This document shows positions 18,212 to 26,742 of a stretch of DNA of 39,547 bases, one piece after another. The notes beneath the pieces were generated by a model. That model saw only the letters and a program-made list of their open reading frames with translations, did no database searches and was not told the origin of the DNA. Source of the DNA: an uncultured Flavobacteriaceae bacterium (lineage in GTDB: Bacteria > Bacteroidota > Bacteroidia > Flavobacteriales > Flavobacteriaceae); contig CALIIC010000166.1 of NCBI GenBank assembly GCA_938020445.1, positions 1-39,547 of the forward strand, in the 5' to 3' direction. The number at the start of each line of letters is the position of its first letter. The stretch's first letter is position 1. Both the position numbers and the translations under genes were made by a program.

Positions 18212-18878
18212 CGCCTTTGTATTTGTTGTTTTCGTAATAGCTCATCACGTGTTCAGGAACTTCAACACCCTGAGGTAGCAGCGCATCACTCTCAGGGAGT
18301 TCCGCAACCTGTTTCAAGGGAAGCAAACCTGCCCAGATTGGTAGAGCCATATCGCTTTTTTCATCTTTCACCCCAACATCCCGAATTTTTGCCGAGGCCG
18401 TCTCAATCGTCATTTCTACCACTAAAGTACCATCTAATTCTTTCTTCAACATGGGTCGAATACCATCCCAACGGCCTTCCATCATATGGTCTACGACGCA
18501 TTTGAGCGCCTTTTCTTTTTCCTTTGGGTCTTCAATCTTTACCAGCGTACCGAACAAGGTCGCCGAACGATAGTTTACCGAATGGTGCAGTCCTGAACGG
18601 GCCAATACCAGTGCGTCTAGATGCATCACCGTCATACTGGCCTCCTCACATTCCAATAACGACAATAACATTCTATTCTTAAGAGATCCATGTAAATATA
18701 TCTTATCTTCCAACCGCCCATAGGCCATGGGCAGCGAAATGGCCTTCCCTTCAAAAATATAGGATACATACCCAACAAAACCGGCATCGAGTATTTCGTT
18801 GACCTTTTCGACTTCATAGGTGGCCCTATTGGCACCTCTGCGTACTTTGTTACGTGCTTCTACGTTGAATTCTTGCAT
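18198..18878 (-). CDS. Pyridoxamine 5'-phosphate oxidase-family flavoprotein
   Basis: Cytoplasmic split-barrel FMN-binding protein of the PNPOx-like superfamily, 226 residues. The signature run is RRGANRATYE, then VGYVSYIFEGKAISLPMAY, HGSLKNRML (flavin-phosphate binding) and the SVNYRSATLFG segment. This subgroup is not true PdxH; members are described as flavin-nucleotide-binding or heme-utilisation-like and lack proven activity. The ATG at 18878 is chosen because a perfect promoter element at 18899-18906 lies just upstream, while the longer reading from 18932 would start before that promoter. It is divergent from the MocR-type regulator, a frequent sign of a regulator-target pair. Confidence 0.87.
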   Translation of the reverse strand: MQEFNVEARNKVRRGANRATYEVEKVNEILDAGFVGYVSYIFEGKAISLPMAYGRLEDKIYLHGSLKNRMLLSLLECEEASMTVMHLDALVLARSGLHHSVNYRSATLFGTLVKIEDPKEKEKALKCVVDHMMEGRWDGIRPMLKKELDGTLVVEMTIETASAKIRDVGVKDEKSDMALPIWAGLLPLKQVAELPESDALLPQGVEVPEHVMSYYENNKYKGDVRN

Positions 18879-18898
18879 AATCGTTTCGTATATAAGTA

Positions 18899-18906
18899 CA
18901 AATTTA
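18899..18906 (-). promoter_or_regulatory. -7 promoter element for the PNPOx-DUF1272 operon
   Basis: Minus strand TAAATTTG fits TAnnTTTG and lies 20 bases before the ATG at 18878. The whole divergent region to the MocR-type gene is 83 bases, so a regulator bound here could act on both directions. TAAGTA occurs twice (near 18894 and 18950), which is too short to claim as an operator. Confidence 0.4.
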
Positions 18907-18961
18907 ATAGCTTTATGGGCTACCGTGTTCATCCAGAAATTGATTTTTAAGTAGTCCAGTT

Positions 18962-20455
18962 ATGATTCCGTATAAAACGATCATCCATCTTGATCGAAAC
19001 AGCAAACAGGCATTGTACCTGCAGTTGTCAAATCAATTTGTAACATTAATCAAAAACCGAGTGCTCACTCCAGGAGCAAAACTCCCCGGCAGCCGTACCT
19101 TGGCGACCATCTTACAAGTACATCGTAAAACGGTTATTGCGAGCTATGAGGAGCTTTTATTGCAGGGCTGGATAGAGAGCATCCCGAAAAAAGGAACTTT
19201 TGTACACCAAAGTATTCCGTTATTGCAGCAAAAAGAATTCTCAGACGACTTGCAACCTACCCAGTTTCAGGATACCGGTTTCCCATTTCTTAAGGACCCC
19301 CTCTTAGAAAGAGCTCCGATTGAAAAGTTAGCAGACTGCTATTATTTGAACGACGGTGTTTCCGATACCCGCCTATCACCAATGAAGGCCGTTGCCAAAG
19401 AATACCGCAGTCTTGCAAATCGTAAAAGAAACATCGAATACCTCGGGTATGGTACCACCTATGGCAATCCCGAACTTAGAGCCGCTTTGGTCGACTATCT
19501 TAATGAGACTCGGGGTTTGCATATTACAAAAGAACAACTTCTTATTACCCGCGGCAGTCAAATGGCACTATACCTCGCTTCTAGGTTGCTTTTTGAGCCC
19601 AATTCCTATACCATTGTGGGAGAAACAAATTACATCGCAGCAGACCTCACCTTTCAGTACGTCGGTGCGCGTGTCTTAAGAGTTCCCGTGGACGAAAATG
19701 GTCTAGATACCGACGTGGTGGAAGCGCTTTGCAAACAGTACAAGATCCAGGCACTCTATTGTACTTCACATCATCATCACCCGACCACGGTAACCCTCTC
19801 GGCCAAGCGAAGGATGCATCTTCTTAACCTAGCACGCACCTATCATTTTGCCATTATTGAAGATGACTATGATTATGATTTTCACTATGACCATGCCCCG
19901 ATATTGCCCCTTGCAAGCCATGATCAAAATGGCAATGTAATCTATATTGGCTCTGTATGTAAAACCGTTGCCCCGGTTTACCGTGTCGGTTATTTGATTG
20001 CTCCCAAAGCTTTTGTAGACCAGTGCGCAAAACTACGTCGTTTAGTAGATCGGCAGGGTGATTCACTTTTGGAGGCGGCCTTTTCCAATTTTATCAAGAA
20101 CGGCGACTTAGATCGGCATATTCGAAAAGTTCTGAAGATCTATGCCGACAGAAGAACACTCTTCTGCGAGCTTTTACAGCAACATCTTGGGAGAGCGGTA
20201 TCTTTCGAAATTCCTAAAGGGGGCATGGCGGTATGGGTGCGCTTAGAACAACAATACAACTGGCAAAAAATTGCGATTGCGGCCAAAAAAAACAGCCTGA
20301 TCATTGGCGACTGGCAACGGTATGATACTGCCCAACTTGGGCATAACGGCATGCGAATGGGCTTCGCTGCCTATAACGAATCAGAAATCCATACCATTAT
20401 TGAAAAGCTAAGAATGGCCTTTGAAGAAAGTTATCCTACAGATGGTGCCGGTTAA
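18962..20455 (+). CDS. MocR/PdxR-type transcriptional regulator (GntR wHTH fused to aminotransferase fold)
   Basis: A 497-residue DNA-binding regulator. Residues 1-80 form a GntR winged helix-turn-helix (ALYLQLSNQ, LPGSRTLATILQVHRKTV, then a wing with KKGTFV). Residues about 125-490 form a fold-type-I aminotransferase domain. PLP-binding features are present: IIEDDYDYDF with the Asp/Tyr pair, Lys334 in GSVCKTVAP as the Schiff-base lysine (relatives usually have Ser where this has Cys), and Arg in MRMGFA. Known MocR proteins such as PdxR and GabR sense PLP or amino-acid adducts. The divergent PNPOx-family flavoprotein gene 83 bases away is the likely target. It converges with glyS, with nine bases between stops. 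Confidence 0.92.
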   Translation: MIPYKTIIHLDRNSKQALYLQLSNQFVTLIKNRVLTPGAKLPGSRTLATILQVHRKTVIASYEELLLQGWIESIPKKGTFVHQSIPLLQQKEFSDDLQPTQFQDTGFPFLKDPLLERAPIEKLADCYYLNDGVSDTRLSPMKAVAKEYRSLANRKRNIEYLGYGTTYGNPELRAALVDYLNETRGLHITKEQLLITRGSQMALYLASRLLFEPNSYTIVGETNYIAADLTFQYVGARVLRVPVDENGLDTDVVEALCKQYKIQALYCTSHHHHPTTVTLSAKRRMHLLNLARTYHFAIIEDDYDYDFHYDHAPILPLASHDQNGNVIYIGSVCKTVAPVYRVGYLIAPKAFVDQCAKLRRLVDRQGDSLLEAAFSNFIKNGDLDRHIRKVLKIYADRRTLFCELLQQHLGRAVSFEIPKGGMAVWVRLEQQYNWQKIAIAAKKNSLIIGDWQRYDTAQLGHNGMRMGFAAYNESEIHTIIEKLRMAFEESYPTDGAG

Positions 20456-20464
20456 AATAAAGAG

Positions 20465-22006
20465 CTACATCTTGATCAGCCACGATTTCATATCCACTTC
20501 TTTGGTAATAATTGCTTTTACTTCCGATATGGCCACTCGCTGTTGTTCCATGGTATCTCGATGCCGTAGGGTCACGGTTTGATCTTCCAAGGTTTGATGA
20601 TCCACTGTAATACAAAAGGGCGTACCTACTGCATCTTGTCTACGGTAGCGACGACCAACGGCATCTTTCTCATCATATACAACATTAAAATCCCATTTAA
20701 GGTCCTCTACTATTTCATGGGCTACTTCGGGGAGCCCGTCCTTTTTTACCAACGGAAGCACTGCCGCTTTTGTAGGTGCCAGTACAGCGGGTAGTTTTAA
20801 AACCGTTCTGGTAGAATTGTTTTCGAGCGTTTCTTCTTTAAGAGCATGTGAAAATATGGCCAAGAACATGCGATCTAAACCAATGGAGGTTTCAACAACA
20901 TACGGAACATAACTCTTGTTCTCTTCGTGGTCAAAATATTGCAATTTCTTTCCCGAATGTTCTTCATGTGCACTCAAATCAAAATCGGTTCGAGAATGAA
21001 TGCCTTCCAATTCTTTAAAACCAAAAGGGAAACGAAACTCGATATCGGTGGCGGCATCGGCATAATGCGCTAGTTTTTCATGGTCGTGAAAACGATAATT
21101 TTCATTTCCAAGTCCTAAAGAAAGATGCCATTTCATTCGATTCTCTTTCCAAGCTTCATACCACTCTTTTTGCGAACCGGGCTTTACGAAAAACTGCATT
21201 TCCATTTGTTCAAACTCCCGCATACGGAAAATAAACTGACGCGCTACAATTTCATTTCGAAAGGCCTTTCCTGTTTGGGCGATACCAAAAGGAATTTTCA
21301 TTCGTCCCGTTTTTTGTACGTTCAAAAAGTTTACAAAGATTCCTTGCGCGGTCTCAGGTCTAAGATAGAGGTCCATCGCAGAATCTGCCGAAGCCCCAAG
21401 CTTGGTGCCGAACATTAAATTGAACTGTTTTACATCGGTCCAGTTGGTAGATCCAGATACAGGACATACGATTCCCAACTCCTCTATCAAGGCTTTTACA
21501 TCGGCTAAATCTTCATTTTCCAATGACTTGCCCAAACGTTTTAGAATCGTATCTATCTTTTTCTGATACTCGACCACTCTTGGGTTGGTCGTCAAATATT
21601 GAGCTTTGTCAAAAGAATCTCCAAAGCGTTTGGCCGCTTTTTTTACCTCTTTTTCTATCTTGGTCTCTATCTTGGCGGTATAATCCTCTACCAATACATC
21701 TGCTCGATACCTTTTTTTAGAATCCTTATTATCAATCAGAGGATCATTAAAGGCATCTACATGGCCAGAAGCTTTCCAGGTAGTAGGGTGCATCAGAATA
21801 GCCGCATCGATCCCTACAATATTCTTATTGAGCTGTACCATGGCCCGCCACCAGTACTCTCGAATGTTTTTCTTCAATTCGGCTCCATTCTGTGCATAGT
21901 CATAAACCGCACTGAGACCGTCGTAAATTTCACTTGATTGGAATATATATCCATACTCTTTAGCATGGGAGATTACCTTCTTAAAAACTTCTTCTTGATT
22001 TGCCAT
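20465..22006 (-). CDS. glyS: Glycine--tRNA ligase
   Basis: Class II aminoacyl-tRNA synthetase of the dimeric type, 513 residues; charges tRNA-Gly. The N-terminal catalytic domain begins EEVFKKVISHAKEYGYIF. Motif 2 is FRNEIVARQFIFRMREFEQ, followed by EMQFF. Motif 3 is IGLDRMFLAIF. The C-terminal anticodon-binding domain (about 400-513) contains LAPTKAAVLPL and GRRYRRQDAVGTPFCI. This is the single-chain eukaryote/archaea-like form, standard in Bacteroidetes. A perfect TAnnTTTG lies only a few bases before the ATG at 22006, suggesting a very short or absent leader, though the coiled-coil gene 49 bases upstream on the same strand may also read through. Confidence 0.97.
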   Translation of the reverse strand: MANQEEVFKKVISHAKEYGYIFQSSEIYDGLSAVYDYAQNGAELKKNIREYWWRAMVQLNKNIVGIDAAILMHPTTWKASGHVDAFNDPLIDNKDSKKRYRADVLVEDYTAKIETKIEKEVKKAAKRFGDSFDKAQYLTTNPRVVEYQKKIDTILKRLGKSLENEDLADVKALIEELGIVCPVSGSTNWTDVKQFNLMFGTKLGASADSAMDLYLRPETAQGIFVNFLNVQKTGRMKIPFGIAQTGKAFRNEIVARQFIFRMREFEQMEMQFFVKPGSQKEWYEAWKENRMKWHLSLGLGNENYRFHDHEKLAHYADAATDIEFRFPFGFKELEGIHSRTDFDLSAHEEHSGKKLQYFDHEENKSYVPYVVETSIGLDRMFLAIFSHALKEETLENNSTRTVLKLPAVLAPTKAAVLPLVKKDGLPEVAHEIVEDLKWDFNVVYDEKDAVGRRYRRQDAVGTPFCITVDHQTLEDQTVTLRHRDTMEQQRVAISEVKAIITKEVDMKSWLIKM

Positions 22007-22010
22007 TCGG

Positions 22011-22018
22011 CAAAAATA
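22011..22018 (-). promoter_or_regulatory. -7 promoter element directly before glyS
   Basis: Minus strand TATTTTTG matches TAnnTTTG with only four bases between it and the ATG at 22006. If used, transcription would begin at or within a few bases of the start codon. No -33 TTG was found at standard spacing. Confidence 0.35.
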
Positions 22019-22055
22019 GAATTTTACCGTAATAGAGGGGAGAGAATTTTACAAA

Positions 22056-22955
22056 TTATTTTAACTCAAATTCCGAGCTGGAAAGTAAACGTTCATCTTC
22101 GAAAACATTCAGTGTATACGTTCCCGGTTCCAAAGAGCCTTCTGGCAATGTAATAAAGTCAGAAACCTGGGTTTCCGTGCCATCAAAAAGAAATTCGTGC
22201 CGCTTACTGTAGATATTACCATTTACGGTAATGGTATTCGCATTATCCTCGATAATTTGCATACTGGGACCTAAAAATTGAAAATAAACCACTTTTTCGC
22301 TTCCTTTCGCAGTTTCATCTGGCAAAATAATGGCGCTTCCCCGAAGCTTGGCTATGATGGAGGCCTTATTTGTCTGTATCGGTTTTCCATTACGCACCCG
22401 AAAACCATTGCCCTGAGAATTCTGTATTTTAAGGTAGCTTTTGATTTTAAGTTCTTTATTGAGCTCTTGAATTTGTTTTCGTTGCAGCGCTTCCGCTTCG
22501 GCGAGCGAACTACTCTTACCACGCAACTCCTCGATCTGCTTGCGGGTCTCTTCGTATTTATCGGTCAGCAACATGTTATTATACTTCAAGAAATTGTTCT
22601 TGAGTTTCAAACTATCGTTTCTCGCTTCTAAGCGCCGAAGTTCTGTTTTATACTCTCTTAACTTTTCTACGGTAAAATTCAAGCGCCCCACCGAATCGAG
22701 TAATTCCTGTACTCGGTACTTCGCATCTTGAATCTCGATATTGCTTACCTCATCGCGTGCAGTCAGGCGATCTACATCGGCTTTCATCAACGTAAGATCT
22801 TTCACCAAAATAGCCTTCTCCTCTTCCAAATAATCGATTTGATTCTTAGATTGGGCATAACTGTAATAAAAAGCAATTAAAATGCCTAATATCACCGCGA
22901 CGAGCGCCGCGAGCACAATATTGTAATTGAATTTCTTATCTTGACTGTCGTCCAT
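22056..22955 (-). CDS. Single-pass membrane protein with long periplasmic coiled coil, unknown function
   Basis: I do not recognise a named function. The 299-residue protein has a short polar N-terminus, one membrane helix at about residues 12-34 (NIVLAALVAVILGILIAFYY), then a charged heptad-rich coiled coil from about 38 to 170, and a C-terminal beta-rich domain (about 175-299) ending in PGTYTLNVFEDERLL. The orientation predicted from charges puts the coiled coil outside the cytoplasm. The ATG at 22955 is used; the TTG just before it would add only one residue. Similar proteins next to glyS and comF in other flavobacteria are sometimes labelled as chromosome-partitioning proteins, a name the sequence does not support. 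Confidence 0.75.
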   Translation of the reverse strand: MDDSQDKKFNYNIVLAALVAVILGILIAFYYSYAQSKNQIDYLEEEKAILVKDLTLMKADVDRLTARDEVSNIEIQDAKYRVQELLDSVGRLNFTVEKLREYKTELRRLEARNDSLKLKNNFLKYNNMLLTDKYEETRKQIEELRGKSSSLAEAEALQRKQIQELNKELKIKSYLKIQNSQGNGFRVRNGKPIQTNKASIIAKLRGSAIILPDETAKGSEKVVYFQFLGPSMQIIEDNANTITVNGNIYSKRHEFLFDGTETQVSDFITLPEGSLEPGTYTLNVFEDERLLSSSEFELK

Positions 22956-22996
22956 CAAATAAGGTAGGCTTTAGTAGGTTTAAATAGTACTAAGAT

Positions 22997-23710
22997 TTGT
23001 TAATATCCAATCTCACAAAGATACTAAATGATATCAATACGGTGTTACTGCCAAAGGTCTGTTTTGGATGTAACGCTCATTTATATAGGGGTGAGTACCA
23101 GCTATGTACCGTTTGTCGAAACGATTTGCCGTTCACCGAGTACAGCTTTAACGTAGAAAACCCCATTGACCGTATATTTTATGGCAGAATTGCTGTTAAA
23201 AAAGCAAGTTCGTTCCTTTTCTATCGGGAAAATAGCATCGTACAACAGCTAATTCATCACTTGAAATACAAAAATCAGGAGCAAGTAGGGGTGTTTTTAG
23301 GGGATTGGTACGGACAATTATTACAAGAAGATGCTGTTTTCAAACAAGAGATAGATTTTGTAGTTCCGGTGCCCTTGCATCGCAAAAAATTAAAAAAGAG
23401 AGGCTACAACCAAGTAGAAGCATTCGCGCAAAAGTTGGCCCTGCATTTGGCTGCAGACTATAGAAACGATGTGCTTATAAAAACCGCCAACACCAAAACA
23501 CAGACTAAAAAAAGTAGAATAGGGCGTTGGCAAAGCAACAAGGAACTGTATGTTTTGACCAATACCGAAAAACTTCAAGGCAAAAATATACTTTTGGTAG
23601 ATGATGTAATTACGACCGGGGCAACCATAGAAATATGTGCCAAGACATTGCTACAGATACCGAAGACGACCTTATACGTAGCCAGTATGGCAGTTGTTCC
23701 GCTTACCTAG
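22997..23710 (+). CDS. ComF-family phosphoribosyltransferase-like protein
   Basis: A 237-residue protein with an N-terminal four-cysteine zinc ribbon (CFGCNAHLYRGEYQLCTVC) and a C-terminal PRTase fold. The PRPP-binding loop is ILLVDDVITTGAT near residues 196-208, and VPVPLHRKKLKKRGYNQ is the ComF signature near 123-139. ComF proteins take part in DNA uptake during natural competence, although many homologs in non-competent species have no assigned role. The start is uncertain: TTG at 22997 is the longest option, and GTG at 23041 (before LLPKVCFGC) is a plausible alternative; no ATG is available before the zinc ribbon. It diverges from the coiled-coil gene across about 40 bases. Confidence 0.9.
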   Translation: MLISNLTKILNDINTVLLPKVCFGCNAHLYRGEYQLCTVCRNDLPFTEYSFNVENPIDRIFYGRIAVKKASSFLFYRENSIVQQLIHHLKYKNQEQVGVFLGDWYGQLLQEDAVFKQEIDFVVPVPLHRKKLKKRGYNQVEAFAQKLALHLAADYRNDVLIKTANTKTQTKKSRIGRWQSNKELYVLTNTEKLQGKNILLVDDVITTGATIEICAKTLLQIPKTTLYVASMAVVPLT

Positions 23711-23787
23711 GAAAATAACAAAGTTTTATGAATTCAGATCTTATTGGAATCTACACCAATTTCTAAATAAATCGTTTCTTTGCCATT

Positions 23788-25416
23788 ATGAACGGTTCAG
23801 TCATTGTAAGACGTATTTTAGCTGGAGTATTTTTATTTTTAATCGCCTCTGCGTTGCTACAATGCGCTAAAAGGGGTAGTCCCACGGGAGGGCCAAAAGA
23901 TATTACACCACCTGTACTACTCAAGTCGGAACCCGACAATATGTCCATTAATTTTAAGAGCAAGACCATAAAGCTCTACTTTGACGAATATGTGAAACTA
24001 GAAAAGCTACAAGAGCAGTTGATCGTATCCCCTCCCCTAAAATACGTTCCGGAAGTTAGTCCGCAGGGAGGTACCAGCAAAGTAGTTGAAATTACGATCA
24101 AGGATACCCTTAAGGAAAATACCACCTATACGTTAAATTTTGGTCAAAGCATTGTGGATAATAATGAAGGGAATCCATACCCGTATCTAAACTATGTGTT
24201 TTCGACCGGCACATTTATCGATTCCCTGACTTTGAATGGTGTTATAAAAGATGCACTCAACCAAAAGGCAGATGCCTTTGTCAGCGTTATGCTCTATGAA
24301 ATAGACAGTGCCTATACTGATTCTACCATCTTTCAGCGCCCGCCTAACTATATTACAAATACCTTGGATAGTGCGGTTATTTTCAAGATCAGCAATATCA
24401 AGGAAGGGAACTATGCACTTTTTGCCATGAAGGATGAGGCCAAAAACAACGTTTTTGACCAAAACACCGATAAAATAGGATTTGAAGTAGATACCATCGC
24501 CATCCCTACCGATAGTACCTTTCTATTGACCATGTTCAAAGAAGTACCTAATTACGCCGCAGCGGTGCCAAGTTATGCCGCGAAGAACAAAATCGTGTTC
24601 GGCTATTATGGAGAAGCCAATGCTATCAAAATAGCACCGATAACAGCACTCCCCGATACCATACAAACCACTGTTCTTAAAGAGCGTGCTAAAGATACAT
24701 TGAACTTTTGGCTAACCCCTTTCGAGACAGATTCGATCCTTTTTACGGTTACCAACGAAAAGTTACAATTGGTTGACACCTTTAATGTAAAAACCCGAAA
24801 AGTAGGTATTGATTCATTATTGTTAAATCCGAACTTCCGTGGTTCGTATGACTTCAACAAGTCATTTCATATTGCTGCCAACATTCCGCTCACTTCAATT
24901 GATTCCAGTAAAATCAGGATAATGAACCGCGATTCGGTCATTATTGATTTTAAGGTGGGCTTAGATAGTTTGGAAAATAAAATGGATTTTGATTTTGAGG
25001 TGGAACCCAATCAGTCCTATCAAATAGATTTATTACCAGGGGCGATGATCGATTTTTTTGCGGCTACCAATGATACCACTGCTTATTCCCTTTCGACAAA
25101 AAGCCTTGCAGACTACGGAAACCTACAGCTCAACCTTGTTGGAGCTACCGAGTACCCGCTGCTGGTGCAACTAACCGATGAAAAAGGGGAGGTCAAACAA
25201 GAGATCTATGCTACCCAACCCCAGGTGTTCGAGTTCAGTTATATTGATCCTGCCAATTATTTGGTGCGTGTTATTTTTGACTCCAATGAAAATGGGAAAT
25301 GGGATACCGGAAACTGGCTAAAAAAACTACAGCCTGAACGCGTAAGTTACTACCCCGGTTTAATTGAAGTTCGCGCCAACTGGGAAAAGATAGAGACTTT
25401 TACACTTTTAAAATAA
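23788..25416 (+). CDS. Big_5 Ig-like domain lipoprotein
   Basis: A 542-residue lipoprotein with lipobox LLQC and lipidated Cys26, followed by KRGSPTGGPKD, a start seen widely in Bacteroidetes proteins with a bacterial Ig-like domain (PF13205, Big_5). The Ig-like domain covers about residues 38-140 (PPVLLKSEPDN to YVFSTG). The remainder is beta-rich with a late FDSNENGKWDTGNWL segment typical of prealbumin-like repeats. There are no acidic residues straight after the Cys, so it is less likely to be surface-exported than the two nuclease-locus lipoproteins. Function is unknown. Its last 17 bases overlap the end of the convergent amidase gene. Confidence 0.85.
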   Translation: MNGSVIVRRILAGVFLFLIASALLQCAKRGSPTGGPKDITPPVLLKSEPDNMSINFKSKTIKLYFDEYVKLEKLQEQLIVSPPLKYVPEVSPQGGTSKVVEITIKDTLKENTTYTLNFGQSIVDNNEGNPYPYLNYVFSTGTFIDSLTLNGVIKDALNQKADAFVSVMLYEIDSAYTDSTIFQRPPNYITNTLDSAVIFKISNIKEGNYALFAMKDEAKNNVFDQNTDKIGFEVDTIAIPTDSTFLLTMFKEVPNYAAAVPSYAAKNKIVFGYYGEANAIKIAPITALPDTIQTTVLKERAKDTLNFWLTPFETDSILFTVTNEKLQLVDTFNVKTRKVGIDSLLLNPNFRGSYDFNKSFHIAANIPLTSIDSSKIRIMNRDSVIIDFKVGLDSLENKMDFDFEVEPNQSYQIDLLPGAMIDFFAATNDTTAYSLSTKSLADYGNLQLNLVGATEYPLLVQLTDEKGEVKQEIYATQPQVFEFSYIDPANYLVRVIFDSNENGKWDTGNWLKKLQPERVSYYPGLIEVRANWEKIETFTLLK

Positions 25417-26176
25417 ATGTGTCCTGATCGTCAAGAAATTTAAGCTTGTTCCGAGTTGTCGTAATATGTTCTTTTTCCAATACTGCATAAACCACTTCTT
25501 CTTTTTGAGAAAAGACACACTGTTCTCCAAGGGTATCATACACTGCCGAATGCCCTGAATATTCAAGCCCATTTTCGTCCGTTCCAATTCTATTTACACC
25601 GATACAGTATGCCATATTCTCGATAGCACGCGCCTTTAAAAGTGTATCCCAGGCGGCGATTCGAGGTTTTGGCCAATTGGCGACATAGATCAAGACATCA
25701 TACGCCTCTGTATTGCGCGCCCAAACAGGAAAACGAAGATCATAACAAATCATAGGACAGATTTTAAAGCCCTTATAGGAAACAACCAATCGTTCCGTTC
25801 CCGAAGTGTATACTTGGTCTTCCCCGGCAAGCGTAAACGTATGGCGTTTGTCATAGTGTTGATAGTGCCCATCAGGGGTGACAAAAAACAAGCGATTTGT
25901 ATAGCTTCCATTTTCAATGAAGGGTAAGCTACCCATGACAGCCGTATTTTTGTTCTGCGCTACTCGTTGCATCCAAGATAGGGTGTCCTTCCCCTGGGAA
26001 GGATCCATATTTTCTGGCTTCATGGTAAAGCCCGTGGTGAACATTTCCGGCAAAATCAGCAAGTCTACTTCTTCGGTACTAGCATTTATTTTCTTTTCAA
26101 TAGTATTTCGATTGATGACTGGTTTTTCCCAAGCCAATACTGTTTGAACCAATGCTACTTTTAGTTTTTCACTCAT
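25400..26176 (-). CDS. Nitrilase-superfamily amidohydrolase, YafV-like omega-amidase
   Basis: Cytoplasmic C-N hydrolase of 258 residues, the length of E. coli YafV. The Glu-Lys-Cys triad is complete: Glu44 in LPEMF, Lys110 in YDKRHTF, Cys144 in ICYDLRFP. YafV-type enzymes act on alpha-ketoglutaramate or ketosuccinamate, clearing the dead-end product of glutamine transaminases. The gene is the last of three in a leftward operon; its ATG overlaps the stop of the FMN reductase by four bases (ATGA), implying translational coupling. It also overlaps the end of the convergent lipoprotein gene by 17 bases. The exact substrate is inferred from subgroup resemblance. Confidence 0.9.
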   Translation of the reverse strand: MSEKLKVALVQTVLAWEKPVINRNTIEKKINASTEEVDLLILPEMFTTGFTMKPENMDPSQGKDTLSWMQRVAQNKNTAVMGSLPFIENGSYTNRLFFVTPDGHYQHYDKRHTFTLAGEDQVYTSGTERLVVSYKGFKICPMICYDLRFPVWARNTEAYDVLIYVANWPKPRIAAWDTLLKARAIENMAYCIGVNRIGTDENGLEYSGHSAVYDTLGEQCVFSQKEEVVYAVLEKEHITTTRNKLKFLDDQDTFILKV

Positions 26177-26730
26177 AGCCTTTCATCGGATTTTTGTTTT
26201 AATACTGCCAAGGAATCTCCGAACGATTCCATAAATTGGTTTATATTCATGCGCGTTTGCCCATCTGTAATTTCGACCCCATTGAGTTTACCTTTAGGAC
26301 TTTGAATCAGCAAATTGGTGTCTTTTTGAATTCGTGCGCCCAGGGTTTTCATAATCAATTGTAGTGATCCCATCGCTTTTTCACCTGAGGCTGCGGCCAC
26401 TATCAAAGCGACCGGCTTGTCTAAAAAAAGCGTGTTTGAAACGTTCCACTCTAAGGCATTTTTCAAACATCCTGGTAAACTAAATACATATTCCGGTGCG
26501 CAGATCAATATACCATCCGCTTTGGCGACTTCTTTTCTAAGTTGTTGTACTTGCTCCGGCGGACTATCAGTATCCAAATCCGGATTAAAGTGAGGTAAAG
26601 AAGCGATTCCATTACACAGTACTATTTTAAAATTCTTGCTAAAGTGATGCACCATATACTGCAGTATTCGATTGTTGGTCGAATTAGATCGAATACTTCC
26701 TGATATGGCCAGAATCTTGGGCTTCTTCAT
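26173..26730 (-). CDS. NADPH-dependent FMN reductase-family protein
   Basis: Flavodoxin-fold quinone/FMN reductase of 185 residues (PF03358). The phosphate-binding loop is SGSIRSNSTNNRIL at about 10-23, and the second hallmark is APEYVFSLPGCLKNALEW near 79-96, matching the family PEYNxSxPGxLKNALDW. Such enzymes reduce FMN, quinones or azo compounds using NADPH, and the ArsH/ChrR/YieF branch is linked to oxidative stress. It sits 12 bases downstream of the ankyrin gene and overlaps the amidase gene by four bases. Proximity to katG makes a redox-defence role plausible but unproven. Confidence 0.9.
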   Translation of the reverse strand: MKKPKILAISGSIRSNSTNNRILQYMVHHFSKNFKIVLCNGIASLPHFNPDLDTDSPPEQVQQLRKEVAKADGILICAPEYVFSLPGCLKNALEWNVSNTLFLDKPVALIVAAASGEKAMGSLQLIMKTLGARIQKDTNLLIQSPKGKLNGVEITDGQTRMNINQFMESFGDSLAVLKQKSDERL

Positions 26731-26742
26731 TGTATCGTACCG

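Noticed and set aside
21599-21937. Plus-strand 112-codon frame opposite glyS with hydrophobic runs
   Set aside because: It is antisense to the conserved glycyl-tRNA synthetase; the hydrophobic look comes from reading Lys/Glu-rich codons backwards.
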